The position numbers and the translations under genes are program-made. Under the pieces are notes generated by a model. That model worked only from the letters and a program-made list of their open reading frames with translations. It did no database searches and was not told the DNA's origin. From Bradyrhizobium sp. AZCC 2262 (GTDB lineage: Bacteria > Pseudomonadota > Alphaproteobacteria > Rhizobiales > Xanthobacteraceae): a stretch of DNA of 64,000 bases. The stretch's first letter is position 1; each line of letters opens with the position of its first letter. Positions 26,967 through 34,866 of the stretch are shown here, piece after piece. The DNA lies in the NCBI RefSeq assembly GCF_036924535.1, contig NZ_JAZHRT010000001.1:4278001-4342000 (forward strand), given 5' to 3'.

Positions 26967-28610
26967 ATGTCGAAGAAAAACTTGTGCCTCGCGATCCTCG
27001 CGCTGAGTGTCGCGATAAGTTTCGCCGCGACCGCTCGCGCGGAGAAACGCGTTGCCCTGCTGGTCGGCAATAATGCCTACCAGAACGTTCCGCGGCTGCA
27101 GACCGCCGTCAACGACGCGCGTTCGGTCGGCACCACACTGCGCGGGCTCGGTTTCTCGGTGATTCTTGCCGAGAACCAGTCGCGCCGTGCCATGAGCGAG
27201 GCCCTGCTCGCTTTCGACAAGGCGATCGAACCGGGTGACATCGCGCTGTTCTTCTTCGCTGGACACGGCTTCGAGATCCGCGGCCAGAACTACCTGCTGC
27301 CGACGGACATCCCGGAGGTCCGCGAAGGACAGGAAGAACTGATCCGCGATTCCGCGTTTCCGGCCGACCGGATCATCGACCGGCTGCAGGCGCGCGGCGC
27401 CCGCACTGCGGTGCTCGTGCTCGACGCCTGCCGCAACAATCCGTTCGAGCGGTCGGGCGGGCGCGGGCTCAAGGGCAGCGGCGGACTCGCCGCGATGACG
27501 CCTGCCGAGGGCGTATTCATCATGTTCTCCGCTGGCGCCAAGCAGACCGCGCTCGACCGGCTGTCCAACACCGACCGCGCCTCGAACTCCGTGTTCACGC
27601 GAAACCTCATCCACCGGCTGGCGGAGCCGGACCTGACGCTGGTGCAGATTGCCAAACGCCTGCAGATCGAAGTCAAGCAGTTGGCGGCGAGCGTCGGGCG
27701 CGACCAAACGCCGGCCTACTACGACCAGGTCGTCGGCGAGATCGTACTCAACTCAAGTGGACACACCACGCCCGCCGGCATCGGCTTGACCCCGCCGCCG
27801 CAAGCCGCGGCCCTGCTCTCCGACATCGACAAGCGCGCCGCCGAGGCCGTGCCGGCTCCTTCGGCGGATCCTGTGATCGCCGAACTCGACGCGCTGGCTG
27901 CCGCGAAGAGCTGGAGCGAGCTCCGCGACCACCTGACAACGGTGAGGCCGACGGCGCGCGACGCACACTGGGCTTCGCTGGCCGAACAAGCCGCGATCGG
28001 CGAATTAACTCCGCTTGCGACGTCGGCGCGTCCGTTTGGCGATCGGCTTGCGGCGCTTGAGCACTATGCAAAGACGTTTCAGATCCTGAACGACAACCCG
28101 AAATTCCTGGCCCTGCGCGCGTCAATCGGCCTGTCCGCGTTCGGCGACTGCCTTGAGCAGTCTTACGGGACAGGTCTCAACGACTGCCGCCGGGAACTGG
28201 ACGGTTTCGTGCGCACGACGCCCAAGAGCGTCGGCACGGCACGCGCCGACCTCGCGCGTGACGCCGCCCGTCTCGTCGGGCGCAAACTCAACCGCTCGGC
28301 CGCCGCGCCGTTTTTCGCCATCGCGATCGAGGCCCCAGCCGAAACGAATGCGGCGGTCTGTACGGATCGAGATCTCACGGACGCCGTCATTGCCGCACTC
28401 AGCCGGCCTCCCGACTGGGATGAGGCCAAGGCAGCGGAAGCGCTCACGGAAGCCTGCTGGAGCACACTCGGCACCGCGGTCGTGGCACAGGTCGCGCGCG
28501 AGACCGGCGACAACAGCTACTACCTCGGCAATGCCTGCCCGATACTGCTGCGGCGCGACGCTTTAACAGGACTGCGCGCGGCCCGCTGCCGGGAAATCAA
28601 ATCGCGATAG
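26967..28610 (+). CDS. Caspase-like (peptidase C14 family) exported protein
   Basis: A 547-residue protein with a signal peptide (residues 1-25, ending ATARAEK). The caspase-like fold follows directly: VALLVGNNAYQNVPRL, FFFAGHGFE with the catalytic histidine at about 100, and VLDACRNNPF with the catalytic cysteine at about 155. Both active-site residues are intact, so it may be an active cysteine peptidase with preference for basic or acidic residues. The C-terminal 300 residues are helical with no domain I can name; paired cysteines occur near the end. It is predicted to act in the periplasm. The start at 26967 follows the palindromic repeat. Bacterial relatives are used in signalling, toxin or death pathways. 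Confidence 0.88.
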   Translation: MSKKNLCLAILALSVAISFAATARAEKRVALLVGNNAYQNVPRLQTAVNDARSVGTTLRGLGFSVILAENQSRRAMSEALLAFDKAIEPGDIALFFFAGHGFEIRGQNYLLPTDIPEVREGQEELIRDSAFPADRIIDRLQARGARTAVLVLDACRNNPFERSGGRGLKGSGGLAAMTPAEGVFIMFSAGAKQTALDRLSNTDRASNSVFTRNLIHRLAEPDLTLVQIAKRLQIEVKQLAASVGRDQTPAYYDQVVGEIVLNSSGHTTPAGIGLTPPPQAAALLSDIDKRAAEAVPAPSADPVIAELDALAAAKSWSELRDHLTTVRPTARDAHWASLAEQAAIGELTPLATSARPFGDRLAALEHYAKTFQILNDNPKFLALRASIGLSAFGDCLEQSYGTGLNDCRRELDGFVRTTPKSVGTARADLARDAARLVGRKLNRSAAAPFFAIAIEAPAETNAAVCTDRDLTDAVIAALSRPPDWDEAKAAEALTEACWSTLGTAVVAQVARETGDNSYYLGNACPILLRRDALTGLRAARCREIKSR

Positions 28611-28626
28611 GCGAGTAATCGCGCCA

Positions 28627-28770
28627 GAGCGCGACGGGTTCAGGGTGAATCGCCGTCGCGCTCCAATTTGTTGTTTGAACCTGATCTCCGCGCAAACGCG
28701 CGAACACCGGTATTCACCTATTCACCCATCGGGTCGTCGCCCAAGGGCATGCTTTTCCGGATCATGCTTC
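28627..28770. repeat. Palindromic repeat downstream of the caspase-like gene
   Basis: GAGCGCGACGG at 28627-28637 and CCGTCGCGCTC at 28653-28663 form an exact 11-base hairpin, with TTCA/TGAA pairing inside. At 28747-28770 the sequence GCATGCTTTTCCGGATCATGC matches, at 20 of 24 positions over its full length, the right arm of the repeat upstream of the caspase-like gene. This two-part arrangement is one I associate with Bradyrhizobium intergenic repeats. The hairpin could also end transcription of the caspase-like gene. Confidence 0.65.
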
Positions 28771-28866
28771 GAGCGGGATGAACTCCAAATTCTTCGCTTC
28801 GACGTGCGGCTCCTCAGAAGACTGGGACCGATGGATACCGCACGCCTTTCTGCCCGCGCGGCTACA

Positions 28867-29205
28867 TCAGAACGAGCAGCCGAAGCTTTGCAACGAGACC
28901 TTGATCGCGTCCATCGTCTGCTCACACGTCCCTTCCATGGTTGACTTCGCTGATGGGTTCTTGGCCATGTCGACCCACATCTTGCGCGTCTGGTCGAGTT
29001 GTGCCTTGTAGGTCGCACGCTGCGCCTCCGGAAGCTTCGACGTAACGCAACTATCATATTTTTGCAGAAAGTCGTCGCAAGCGGCGATGCCGGTGCTCTG
29101 CGCACGTGCAGGCCCGGCCAGGGCAATCGTGAGCAGAACAGCACCTGCCGCATGAAGGAGCGGCAACGCCCTGCGCATCGCAACCTTCGTCGTTGTATAA
29201 CGCAT
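28867..29205 (-). CDS. Small secreted protein with a Cx9C motif
   Basis: A 112-residue protein with a signal peptide (cleavage after GPARAQ near residue 36). The mature part is helical with cysteines at 43 and 53 (Cx9C) and at 94 and 110 (Cx15C), suggesting a disulfide-linked helical hairpin. I do not recognise the family. The start at 29205 is supported by AAAGGAGCAAGAG just upstream and by the signal peptide; a longer frame adds 38 poor residues. It is convergent with the caspase-like gene and downstream of the sigma/anti-sigma pair on the same strand, so co-expression is possible. Confidence 0.7.
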   Translation of the reverse strand: MRYTTTKVAMRRALPLLHAAGAVLLTIALAGPARAQSTGIAACDDFLQKYDSCVTSKLPEAQRATYKAQLDQTRKMWVDMAKNPSAKSTMEGTCEQTMDAIKVSLQSFGCSF

Positions 29206-29372
29206 TATCTCTTGCTCCTTTGCAGCGTGAGAGTTTGACAACATTGGAGCAGACGGACAGGCTCTCGCTTTTGGTCTGTCGCCAGCCATCGCGATGCCGT
29301 CCTCGTGAATAGAATGCAAAGGACCGCCCGCAACCGAGATGCGGCCCGGACAACTTGAGCATCGTGTTGAGG

Positions 29373-30167
29373 TCAGTTCGATCCTGCGGCAGCGGGGCGC
29401 TCATGCTTACCGGCTCCTGCCGGCTTCGGCCCGCAGGAATCATCGTTATCGGTGGGCGCCTCGCCTGGACGTTCGGCCCCCTCGCCGGTCGCGCGCGTTA
29501 CAGTACGGCGATCATTCCCCATATTGTCAGGTGTCGACTTCCTGGCCTGCTCGTTCGCGTCAACGCACGACCGAGCATCTTTCTTCCTGGTCGGACTGGA
29601 CGGGGTCACCACGATTGTGCGGCTGATCGTGTCACCCGGGTCGTCCTGCTTGACCGCGGTTGTTGCGCCGTCTCCAACCATCTTCAAAACAGTCGGTACC
29701 GCGATCACGGCCAGGACGGCGAGAGCGAAGCCGGACCACGCAATCGAACGCCGGTACCAGGCAACTGGAGTGGCTGCCACTGCCGAAACCCGCGGGCGGT
29801 TCTGTTCCGGCGCAGCAAGAACGGCGGCCGCCCGCCCCATCAAACCCGCTGGAGCTGTCGCTGGCTGCGCCTGGATTTCGTCCAGCAATGCCGCCGCGGC
29901 AGCCAACTCCGCGCGGGCCGCCGGGTCGTTGGCAAGTCTCGTGGCGACAGCCTCCCACTCTGCCCGCGACAGGGAACCGTCGAGAAACGCGGCGATCTGA
30001 GCGTTGTCGATCTCGCCCCATTGACCTGCAACGGAACCCTGCCCCAAACCCTCGGAAATGGTCCGCGACAATTGCGCGCGAAGCAGCTCAAGCGCTTGTA
30101 GCCGGTCGGAGTGGCCGTCGTCCTCCGCGGGCGCAGGCGCCGGTTCGTGACTGAGGCGTTCGATCAT
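29373..30167 (-). CDS. Anti-sigma factor-like membrane protein
   Basis: A 264-residue protein with a cytoplasmic N-terminus, one membrane helix at about residues 142-163 (AWSGFALAVLAVIAVPTV) and a polar, low-complexity exterior tail. The segment AAFLDGSLSRAEWEAVATRLANDPAARAEL matches the short helical region seen in many anti-sigma factors, but the zinc-binding His-Cys motif of the ZAS group is absent. It lies 24 bases downstream of the sigma-factor gene on the same strand, the usual order for sigma/anti-sigma pairs. It should hold the sigma factor at the membrane until an outside signal releases it. Assignment rests mostly on gene order and topology. Confidence 0.72.
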   Translation of the reverse strand: MIERLSHEPAPAPAEDDGHSDRLQALELLRAQLSRTISEGLGQGSVAGQWGEIDNAQIAAFLDGSLSRAEWEAVATRLANDPAARAELAAAAALLDEIQAQPATAPAGLMGRAAAVLAAPEQNRPRVSAVAATPVAWYRRSIAWSGFALAVLAVIAVPTVLKMVGDGATTAVKQDDPGDTISRTIVVTPSSPTRKKDARSCVDANEQARKSTPDNMGNDRRTVTRATGEGAERPGEAPTDNDDSCGPKPAGAGKHERPAAAGSN

Positions 30168-30191
30168 CGGACAGAAATCCAGTACCCATGT

Positions 30192-31409
30192 TTAGACGGA
30201 CATATCGGAATTATTTTCCAATTGCACCGCAATTTCTTTCAACCACTTTTGGGTACGCTGCTTCAAACGATAGACTTCCTCGACCGGACAACCCATCAGC
30301 CTCGCGATGCCGCGTGCCGGCAACGGCTCATTCGCCGAAAATACAATCTGAAGGTACAATCGTTCATCGGTCGGAAGCTTCTCCGCAGCCGCATTAACGG
30401 CAGCAACGAGAGCTGCGCGACGCCGCTCCTCCTCAAAGAGCAGCAAGCGGTCCTCAGGCGTTGGCGACGAATCCGCGATCGAAAGACCTCCACCTTCGCC
30501 AAGCAGTGCATCGAGCGAGACGGCCTCGGTGGCTGGCGACGCGCGTTCCAACGTCGCGATACCGGCAAGTCGCGCGACCGACTCGGCGATATCAGCGACT
30601 GTCGGATCTTGCACCAGCCTGCCGCGCAGTGCAGCGGCGAGCCGATCGGCGTCCAGCGGACAACCCTCCCACACCACAGCTGTATAAATAGCCTGGTCGA
30701 GCGGCGCCGAACGGGAAATCGCCGCCGGCATACGCCGTCGGGGCGTTTCACGCCGCACGAGATCGATCAGGATACGATCGACCACGGTCAGAATATAGCC
30801 GGTGAAGCTGCCGCGGCCCCCGTATGAGCGGATGCGATGGAAATCGTTCTCGATCAGCTTGAGGCACACTTCCTGATACGCGTCCTCGCGACCGGCTCTA
30901 CCGAGTTTGCTTGGCAATTGTCTGCCGATCCGGCTTCGAATGTCGGTCTCGAAGTAACGCGAGAATCGCTCCCACGCCTCGTGCGGCGTCTTGCTGAATT
31001 GTCCTGCGAGCTGGTCGGCGAGAACATCGCGAGCGACAAGCGACAAATACGTCGTAAGACGTGAACGTCCGTCGAACCCCCGCAGCCGTGCATGATCGTT
31101 AGCCTTCAGCGATGCGACGATGTGAAGGAATGCAGCCTCCGCGTCGGCTCCATCGCCTGCCAGCTTCACGACGATCGACCACAGCGTCGTCGAGACGTGT
31201 TCGAGAAATCTGCTGGCCGCCTCAGCCTCACCAGAGAGGACAGCATTGACGAGCGCATGTTCGAAGTTGCCGCTCAGTGGCGGCACAATCCGCATCTCAG
31301 AAGAGACTGGCCTTTCGGCGGCCGCATCGTCACTGTCGGCATCGTTGTCGCGTGGCTTGGCCTTTTTCGGGACCAACAAACTCTGGACCAACAGGCTGCG
31401 CGACCACAT
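30192..31409 (-). CDS. Sigma-70 family factor with two region-2-like segments
   Basis: A 405-residue sigma factor-like protein, much longer than ordinary ECF factors (about 180-200). The C-terminal 60 residues hold region 4: LPTDERLYLQIVFS, then LPARGIARLMGCPVEEVYRL as helix-turn-helix. Region 2 appears twice: residues 85-136 (FLHIVASLKANDHARLRGF, then LTTYLSLVARDVLADQL) and 170-223 (YQEVCLKLIENDFHRIRSY, then FTGYILTVVDRILIDLV). The second copy ends in a basic RRETPRRR patch, as region 2.4 usually does. The start at 31409 is supported by AGGGGAGAAGTC. It is followed by an anti-sigma-like gene and probably forms a signal-responsive pair. Confidence 0.82.
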   Translation of the reverse strand: MWSRSLLVQSLLVPKKAKPRDNDADSDDAAAERPVSSEMRIVPPLSGNFEHALVNAVLSGEAEAASRFLEHVSTTLWSIVVKLAGDGADAEAAFLHIVASLKANDHARLRGFDGRSRLTTYLSLVARDVLADQLAGQFSKTPHEAWERFSRYFETDIRSRIGRQLPSKLGRAGREDAYQEVCLKLIENDFHRIRSYGGRGSFTGYILTVVDRILIDLVRRETPRRRMPAAISRSAPLDQAIYTAVVWEGCPLDADRLAAALRGRLVQDPTVADIAESVARLAGIATLERASPATEAVSLDALLGEGGGLSIADSSPTPEDRLLLFEEERRRAALVAAVNAAAEKLPTDERLYLQIVFSANEPLPARGIARLMGCPVEEVYRLKQRTQKWLKEIAVQLENNSDMSV

Positions 31410-31498
31410 GACTTCTCCCCTGACAAACAGTCGACACGCCGAACGACAGTTGAACAGCCAGAGACTGCGGCCTTCCCAAGTTGGCCTTTTTCGTCGCC

Positions 31499-31530
31499 AA
31501 ACAACTGGTTTTGTCCGTAAAACAACTGGT
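31499..31530 (-). repeat. Helically phased direct repeats upstream of sigma factor gene
   Basis: AAACAACTGGT occurs at 31499-31509 and 31520-31530, exactly 21 bases apart, which places both copies on the same face of the helix about 90 bases upstream of the sigma start. This suggests a regulator site or a promoter element. Confidence 0.45.
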
Positions 31531-31984
31531 GTGCCAATCTGGCGAGATTATGAATTGCAACAATGCAGCGAGCGCGCCTAAGCCTGAGCGAGCGCTCCAC
31601 TTGCTGTGCACGCGACATCCGTTCGTCATGTCTGCCCTGACATCGCACCAATTTTGTCACAACTACGCGCCCGCAAATGCCACGGGCCGCATTGCGTCGA
31701 CTGCCGAGTCCACGCCCCCTTGAAATTGCAGAGTTATCGCAGCCGGCGTCAGCTGCGATGAGCGCACGAAATCAGGATCACGCTTCCAGGACTCGATACG
31801 AATAGGATTTGAACCTTATGATTGCACTCCCTGATTGCACCCGTTACCCGGTGTGGCCGAGGCATCACGGTCAGCAAAAATCCACAGTCGCCCTCCCGTA
31901 GTTCAGATCGACAGATCGCCTTTCAGCCTCACCAAGGCAGAGAAGAAAGCTTCCCGACCGACACGCAACGTCTCATCTTCGCCG

Positions 31985-32211
31985 GCTTCAGCACGCGCGT
32001 GAACCGCGTCATCGATTGCAGCGTGAACAGCAAGGCGCCCAGTGCCAATGGAGACTGGGCGATCCAGAGCGGAAGTTCATATGGCCGCTCGCTCGATTGG
32101 ATCGATCGAACGGTTTTGGCGGCGTGCCGGTTTGATACCTCAATTACAGAAACCAGCTTGGCAGCGAGGCTAGCCAACTCGGCAACGTCCCTGAAACAGG
32201 CAGTCTTAGGT
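31985..32211 (-). pseudogene. Remnant of a TRAP transporter small permease (DctQ type)
   Basis: Read on the minus strand, this stretch encodes VAELASLAAKL, then KTVRSIQSSERPYELPLWIA, then QSPLALGALLFTLQ. The ER-Y-LPLW-Q-LGALL pattern is that of the last helix pair in DctQ-type small permeases. There is no ATG start, the first two helices are missing and no large permease follows, so it is a fragment. The intact DctQ at 41.8 kb has a related but clearly different end (TPLWFPQAVVTFGMLLLTLQ), so this is not a recent copy of that gene. Confidence 0.6.
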
Positions 32212-32302
32212 CATTTGCGCGGATTTTGAGCGTGGATTGTTCAAAAATGCCGCGTATCGGCCCGTTGACGACGGCAATTCCAGGTCTCAAAATTAAAAAC
32301 CT

Positions 32303-32321
32303 AGTTCCGTTTTCTGGAACT
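32303..32321 (+). promoter_or_regulatory. Candidate IclR-type operator
   Basis: AGTTCC at 32303-32308 and GGAACT at 32316-32321 are exact inverted repeats with seven bases between, 23 bases before the IclR start codon. IclR regulators commonly bind short palindromes of this kind in their own promoters, so autoregulation of this operon is likely. Confidence 0.5.
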
Positions 32322-32344
32322 GACTGGAAAGCCGTTCAAGACCC

Positions 32345-33139
32345 ATGAGCGCCCTCGACAACGCCATCGAAATCCTGCGCTGCTTCTCGCCGCATCAGCC
32401 GGAGATCAGCAATGCCGACGTGATCCGGCTCACCGGCAAGCCGAAGAGCTCGACGTCGCGGCTGCTGCGCCAACTCAAGGAATGTGGGTTGCTGGAGCAG
32501 GACGCCGTAACCCGACGCTATCGGCCGGGGCTGCTGGTCTTCGAACTCGGCCGATTGCATCGGACTCAAAATGACTTTGTGGCCCTCTCCGAGCAGCGGC
32601 TGCATGCCGTCTGCGCCAAGACCGGCCATACCGGCTACATCGCCGTGCTCGACGGCGCCGAGCAGGTCGTGCTGCGCGTCGTCCCCGGATCCAATCCGCT
32701 TCAGGTGGTGACGCCGCCCGGCGTACGGGCGCCGGCGTTCGCGACGTCCAACGGCCGGGCCATGCTTGCGCGCCTGAGCGATGCCGATATTCGCGCCCGC
32801 ATGCCAAAGCCCTTGCCCGCAATCTCGCCAGCTGCGCCGCGGAATCTGACGGCGCTCATGGCGCGTATCGCCGAAATCCGCCGCACCGGCTATTCCGAGG
32901 CCAGCAATGAATCCCTGCCGGGCGTAGGCTCGTTGGGTTTCGCGCTCACCCGTCGCGACACCAATGAAACGATCGGGGTCGCCGTATCCTATCCGAGCCA
33001 GCTAACCTCGGTCGAAGAGCGCGCGAAACTTTGGCAAGCGCTGCGCGCGATGGCGGTCGACCTCGGCCGGCTCTTCGACGATCCAATATGGGTCGCGCTG
33101 GATAGCGCCACCCCCGTACGCAAGGCCGCAGCAAGATGA
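32345..33139 (+). CDS. IclR family transcriptional regulator
   Basis: A 264-residue IclR-type regulator. The N-terminal winged helix is seen in ALDNAIEILRCFS, ADVIRLTGKPKSSTSRLLRQL and YRPGLLVFELGR; the C-terminal effector domain includes GHTGYIAVLDGAEQV and VPGSNPLQVVTPPG. It overlaps the permease gene by four bases, so it is the first gene of the operon it presumably controls. The ligand is likely an intermediate of the pathway encoded by the downstream AroM, DUF917 and HyuA-like genes. A palindrome immediately upstream is a probable binding site. Confidence 0.93.
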   Translation: MSALDNAIEILRCFSPHQPEISNADVIRLTGKPKSSTSRLLRQLKECGLLEQDAVTRRYRPGLLVFELGRLHRTQNDFVALSEQRLHAVCAKTGHTGYIAVLDGAEQVVLRVVPGSNPLQVVTPPGVRAPAFATSNGRAMLARLSDADIRARMPKPLPAISPAAPRNLTALMARIAEIRRTGYSEASNESLPGVGSLGFALTRRDTNETIGVAVSYPSQLTSVEERAKLWQALRAMAVDLGRLFDDPIWVALDSATPVRKAAAR

Positions 33140-34008
33140 ATGCGGTTCGCACGGGCATCACACCTATTGCCTGGCTGATCGCGCCGAGCGCGCTGCTGTT
33201 CACCCTGTTCTTCTTCCTGCCGATGGGGCTGATGGCCGTGATCAGCCTGCTCACCGGCAATCCGGTCGTGCAGCCAAATGTCGATTTCACGACCAAATAT
33301 TATCGGCGAATTCTCGACGACACCTATTACTTCGAGGTGATCTGGACCACGATCCGGATTGGCCTACTCACTACGCTTTCGGCCTTGCTGATCGGCTACC
33401 CGCTGGCCCACTGGATGGCGCGCATTCGTGGTCGCACTGCCTATGCCATGCTGATGATGGCGGTGTTGACACCGATGCTGACGGGCATTGTCGTCCGCAC
33501 CTTTGCCTGGATGGCGCTGTTGTCCGACAAGGGCGCGATCAACCAAGCCCTGATCGGCCTCGGCCTGATCTCGAAACCGCTGCCGCTGATGTACAACGAA
33601 TTCAGCATCGTGCTGGGCCTGACGCATATCTACGTGCCCTACATGGTTCTGACCCTGGTCGGCGTCATCGGGCGGATCGACGAGCGGCTGGAACATGCGG
33701 CGCAGAATCTTGGCGCCTCGCCGCTTCGGGCTTTCCTTGAAGTGACGCTGCCCCTGAGCCTGCCTGGCATCCTGGCCGGCTCGCTCCTGGTCTTTGCGCT
33801 GGCCATCAGCGCCTATGTCACGCCGATCCTGATGGGCGGCTTCCAGATCATGACGCTGCCCATGCTGATCTACCAGCAGATCTCCTCGAGCTTCAATGTC
33901 GGCTTTGCCGCGGCGCTCGGCATGGTGCTGCTGACGATCTCGCTGGTTCTGGTCATCGCCTATAACCGTATCCTCGGGCTGGTCTCCGGCCAGCGCGACC
34001 TGCAGTGA
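33136..34008 (+). CDS. Polyamine-type ABC importer permease (PotB type)
   Basis: A 290-residue permease of the spermidine/putrescine type. It has six predicted helices, an external loop after the first helix and the ATPase-contact segment EHAAQNLGASPLRAFLEVTLPLSLPGI. It overlaps the IclR stop and is followed by the second permease, so the order is regulator-permease-permease-binding protein-ATPase. This family carries polyamines but also other small organic solutes. The substrate is unlikely to be a plain polyamine given the downstream hydantoinase/oxoprolinase genes. Confidence 0.92.
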   Translation: MNAVRTGITPIAWLIAPSALLFTLFFFLPMGLMAVISLLTGNPVVQPNVDFTTKYYRRILDDTYYFEVIWTTIRIGLLTTLSALLIGYPLAHWMARIRGRTAYAMLMMAVLTPMLTGIVVRTFAWMALLSDKGAINQALIGLGLISKPLPLMYNEFSIVLGLTHIYVPYMVLTLVGVIGRIDERLEHAAQNLGASPLRAFLEVTLPLSLPGILAGSLLVFALAISAYVTPILMGGFQIMTLPMLIYQQISSSFNVGFAAALGMVLLTISLVLVIAYNRILGLVSGQRDLQ

Positions 34009-34016
34009 GGCCGCCG

Positions 34017-34838
34017 ATGACCACCGCGCCGCTCGTCGCTCGCCTCACCCCCCGCCTGGGCCGCTTCTGCTACCTGGCCCTCAATGTTGCGGTGGTGGTT
34101 TTCCTGCTGGCGCCGATCGCCATCGTCTTCGTGTTCGCCCTCAATCCTACCCCCTATATCCAGTTTCCGCCGGTTGGCGTTTCATTGCGCTGGTTCGAAA
34201 AGTTCTTCGCCTCGCGCGACTTCATGAACGCTTTGTGGTTGAGCCTTGAGGTCGCCGCGATGACGACCATCGCCGCGACCCTGTTCGGCGCCAGTGCCGC
34301 CCTCGCCTTGGCGCGCGGCGGGCTGCCCGGCTCGCGCGTCATCACCGCGATCATGCTGTCTCCGCTGATGCTGCCGGCGATCCTGACCGGTCTTGCTCTA
34401 TTCCAATCCTACGTCTTGCTGGATGTCGGCCGGCCGCTCTGGGGACTGGTGCTCGGTCATACGCTGGTGTCGATCCCCTATGTGGTGCGCACCACGCTGG
34501 CGGTTCTGCAAAACTTCGATACGCGCCTGGAGGAAGCTGCGTGCAACCTCGGCGCCGGTCCCTTGCGCACCTATTTCGAGGTGACGCTGCCGCTGACCAA
34601 GCCCGGCGTCATGGCGGGAGCCGTGTTCGCCTTCATCGTCTCCTTCGACCAGTTTCCGGTGTCGCTTTTCCTGGTCTCCCCGGGCCGAGAGACGCTGCCA
34701 ATCACGTTGTTCAACTATCTGAAGTTCGATCTGGACGGAACGATCGGCGCTGCCTCGGTGGTCTCGATCCTGCTCGCCGTGCTGGTCGTCTTCGGGCTCG
34801 ACCGCACGGTCGGGCTCAGGTCCTACGCAAAGCTGTGA
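34017..34838 (+). CDS. Polyamine-type ABC importer permease (PotC type)
   Basis: A 273-residue permease pairing with the PotB-type protein. The first helix is LALNVAVVVFLLAPIAIVFVFAL and the contact segment EEAACNLGAGPLRTYFEVTLPLTKPGV is typical. I prefer the ATG at 34017, six bases after GAGG; a GTG at 34005 overlapping the previous stop by four bases is also possible. It ends 28 bases before the binding-protein gene. Confidence 0.92.
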   Translation: MTTAPLVARLTPRLGRFCYLALNVAVVVFLLAPIAIVFVFALNPTPYIQFPPVGVSLRWFEKFFASRDFMNALWLSLEVAAMTTIAATLFGASAALALARGGLPGSRVITAIMLSPLMLPAILTGLALFQSYVLLDVGRPLWGLVLGHTLVSIPYVVRTTLAVLQNFDTRLEEAACNLGAGPLRTYFEVTLPLTKPGVMAGAVFAFIVSFDQFPVSLFLVSPGRETLPITLFNYLKFDLDGTIGAASVVSILLAVLVVFGLDRTVGLRSYAKL

Positions 34839-34866
34839 CTGTCATTCCCAGAGAGAGGATCATCCC

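Larger units (their letters stand above)
31410..32344. other. 935-base region between sigma factor and IclR operon
   Basis: No intact gene was found. It contains two 11-base direct repeats 21 bases apart (31499-31530) upstream of the sigma gene, a decayed TRAP small-permease fragment (about 31985-32211, minus strand) and a palindrome next to the IclR start (32303-32321). A 135-codon plus-strand frame at 31822 overlaps the fragment and looks spurious. The rest of the region holds nothing I can name. Confidence 0.6.

Noticed and set aside
31800..31870. A stretch resembling the T-arm of a tRNA on the minus strand (GGATTTGAACCTTA)
   Set aside because: The matching acceptor stem, anticodon stem and CCA-side pairing could not be found, so no tRNA or tRNA remnant is claimed.
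31822..32229. 135-codon open frame on the plus strand
   Set aside because: Lies opposite the DctQ remnant, has no domain or start signal, and its composition fits a chance frame.
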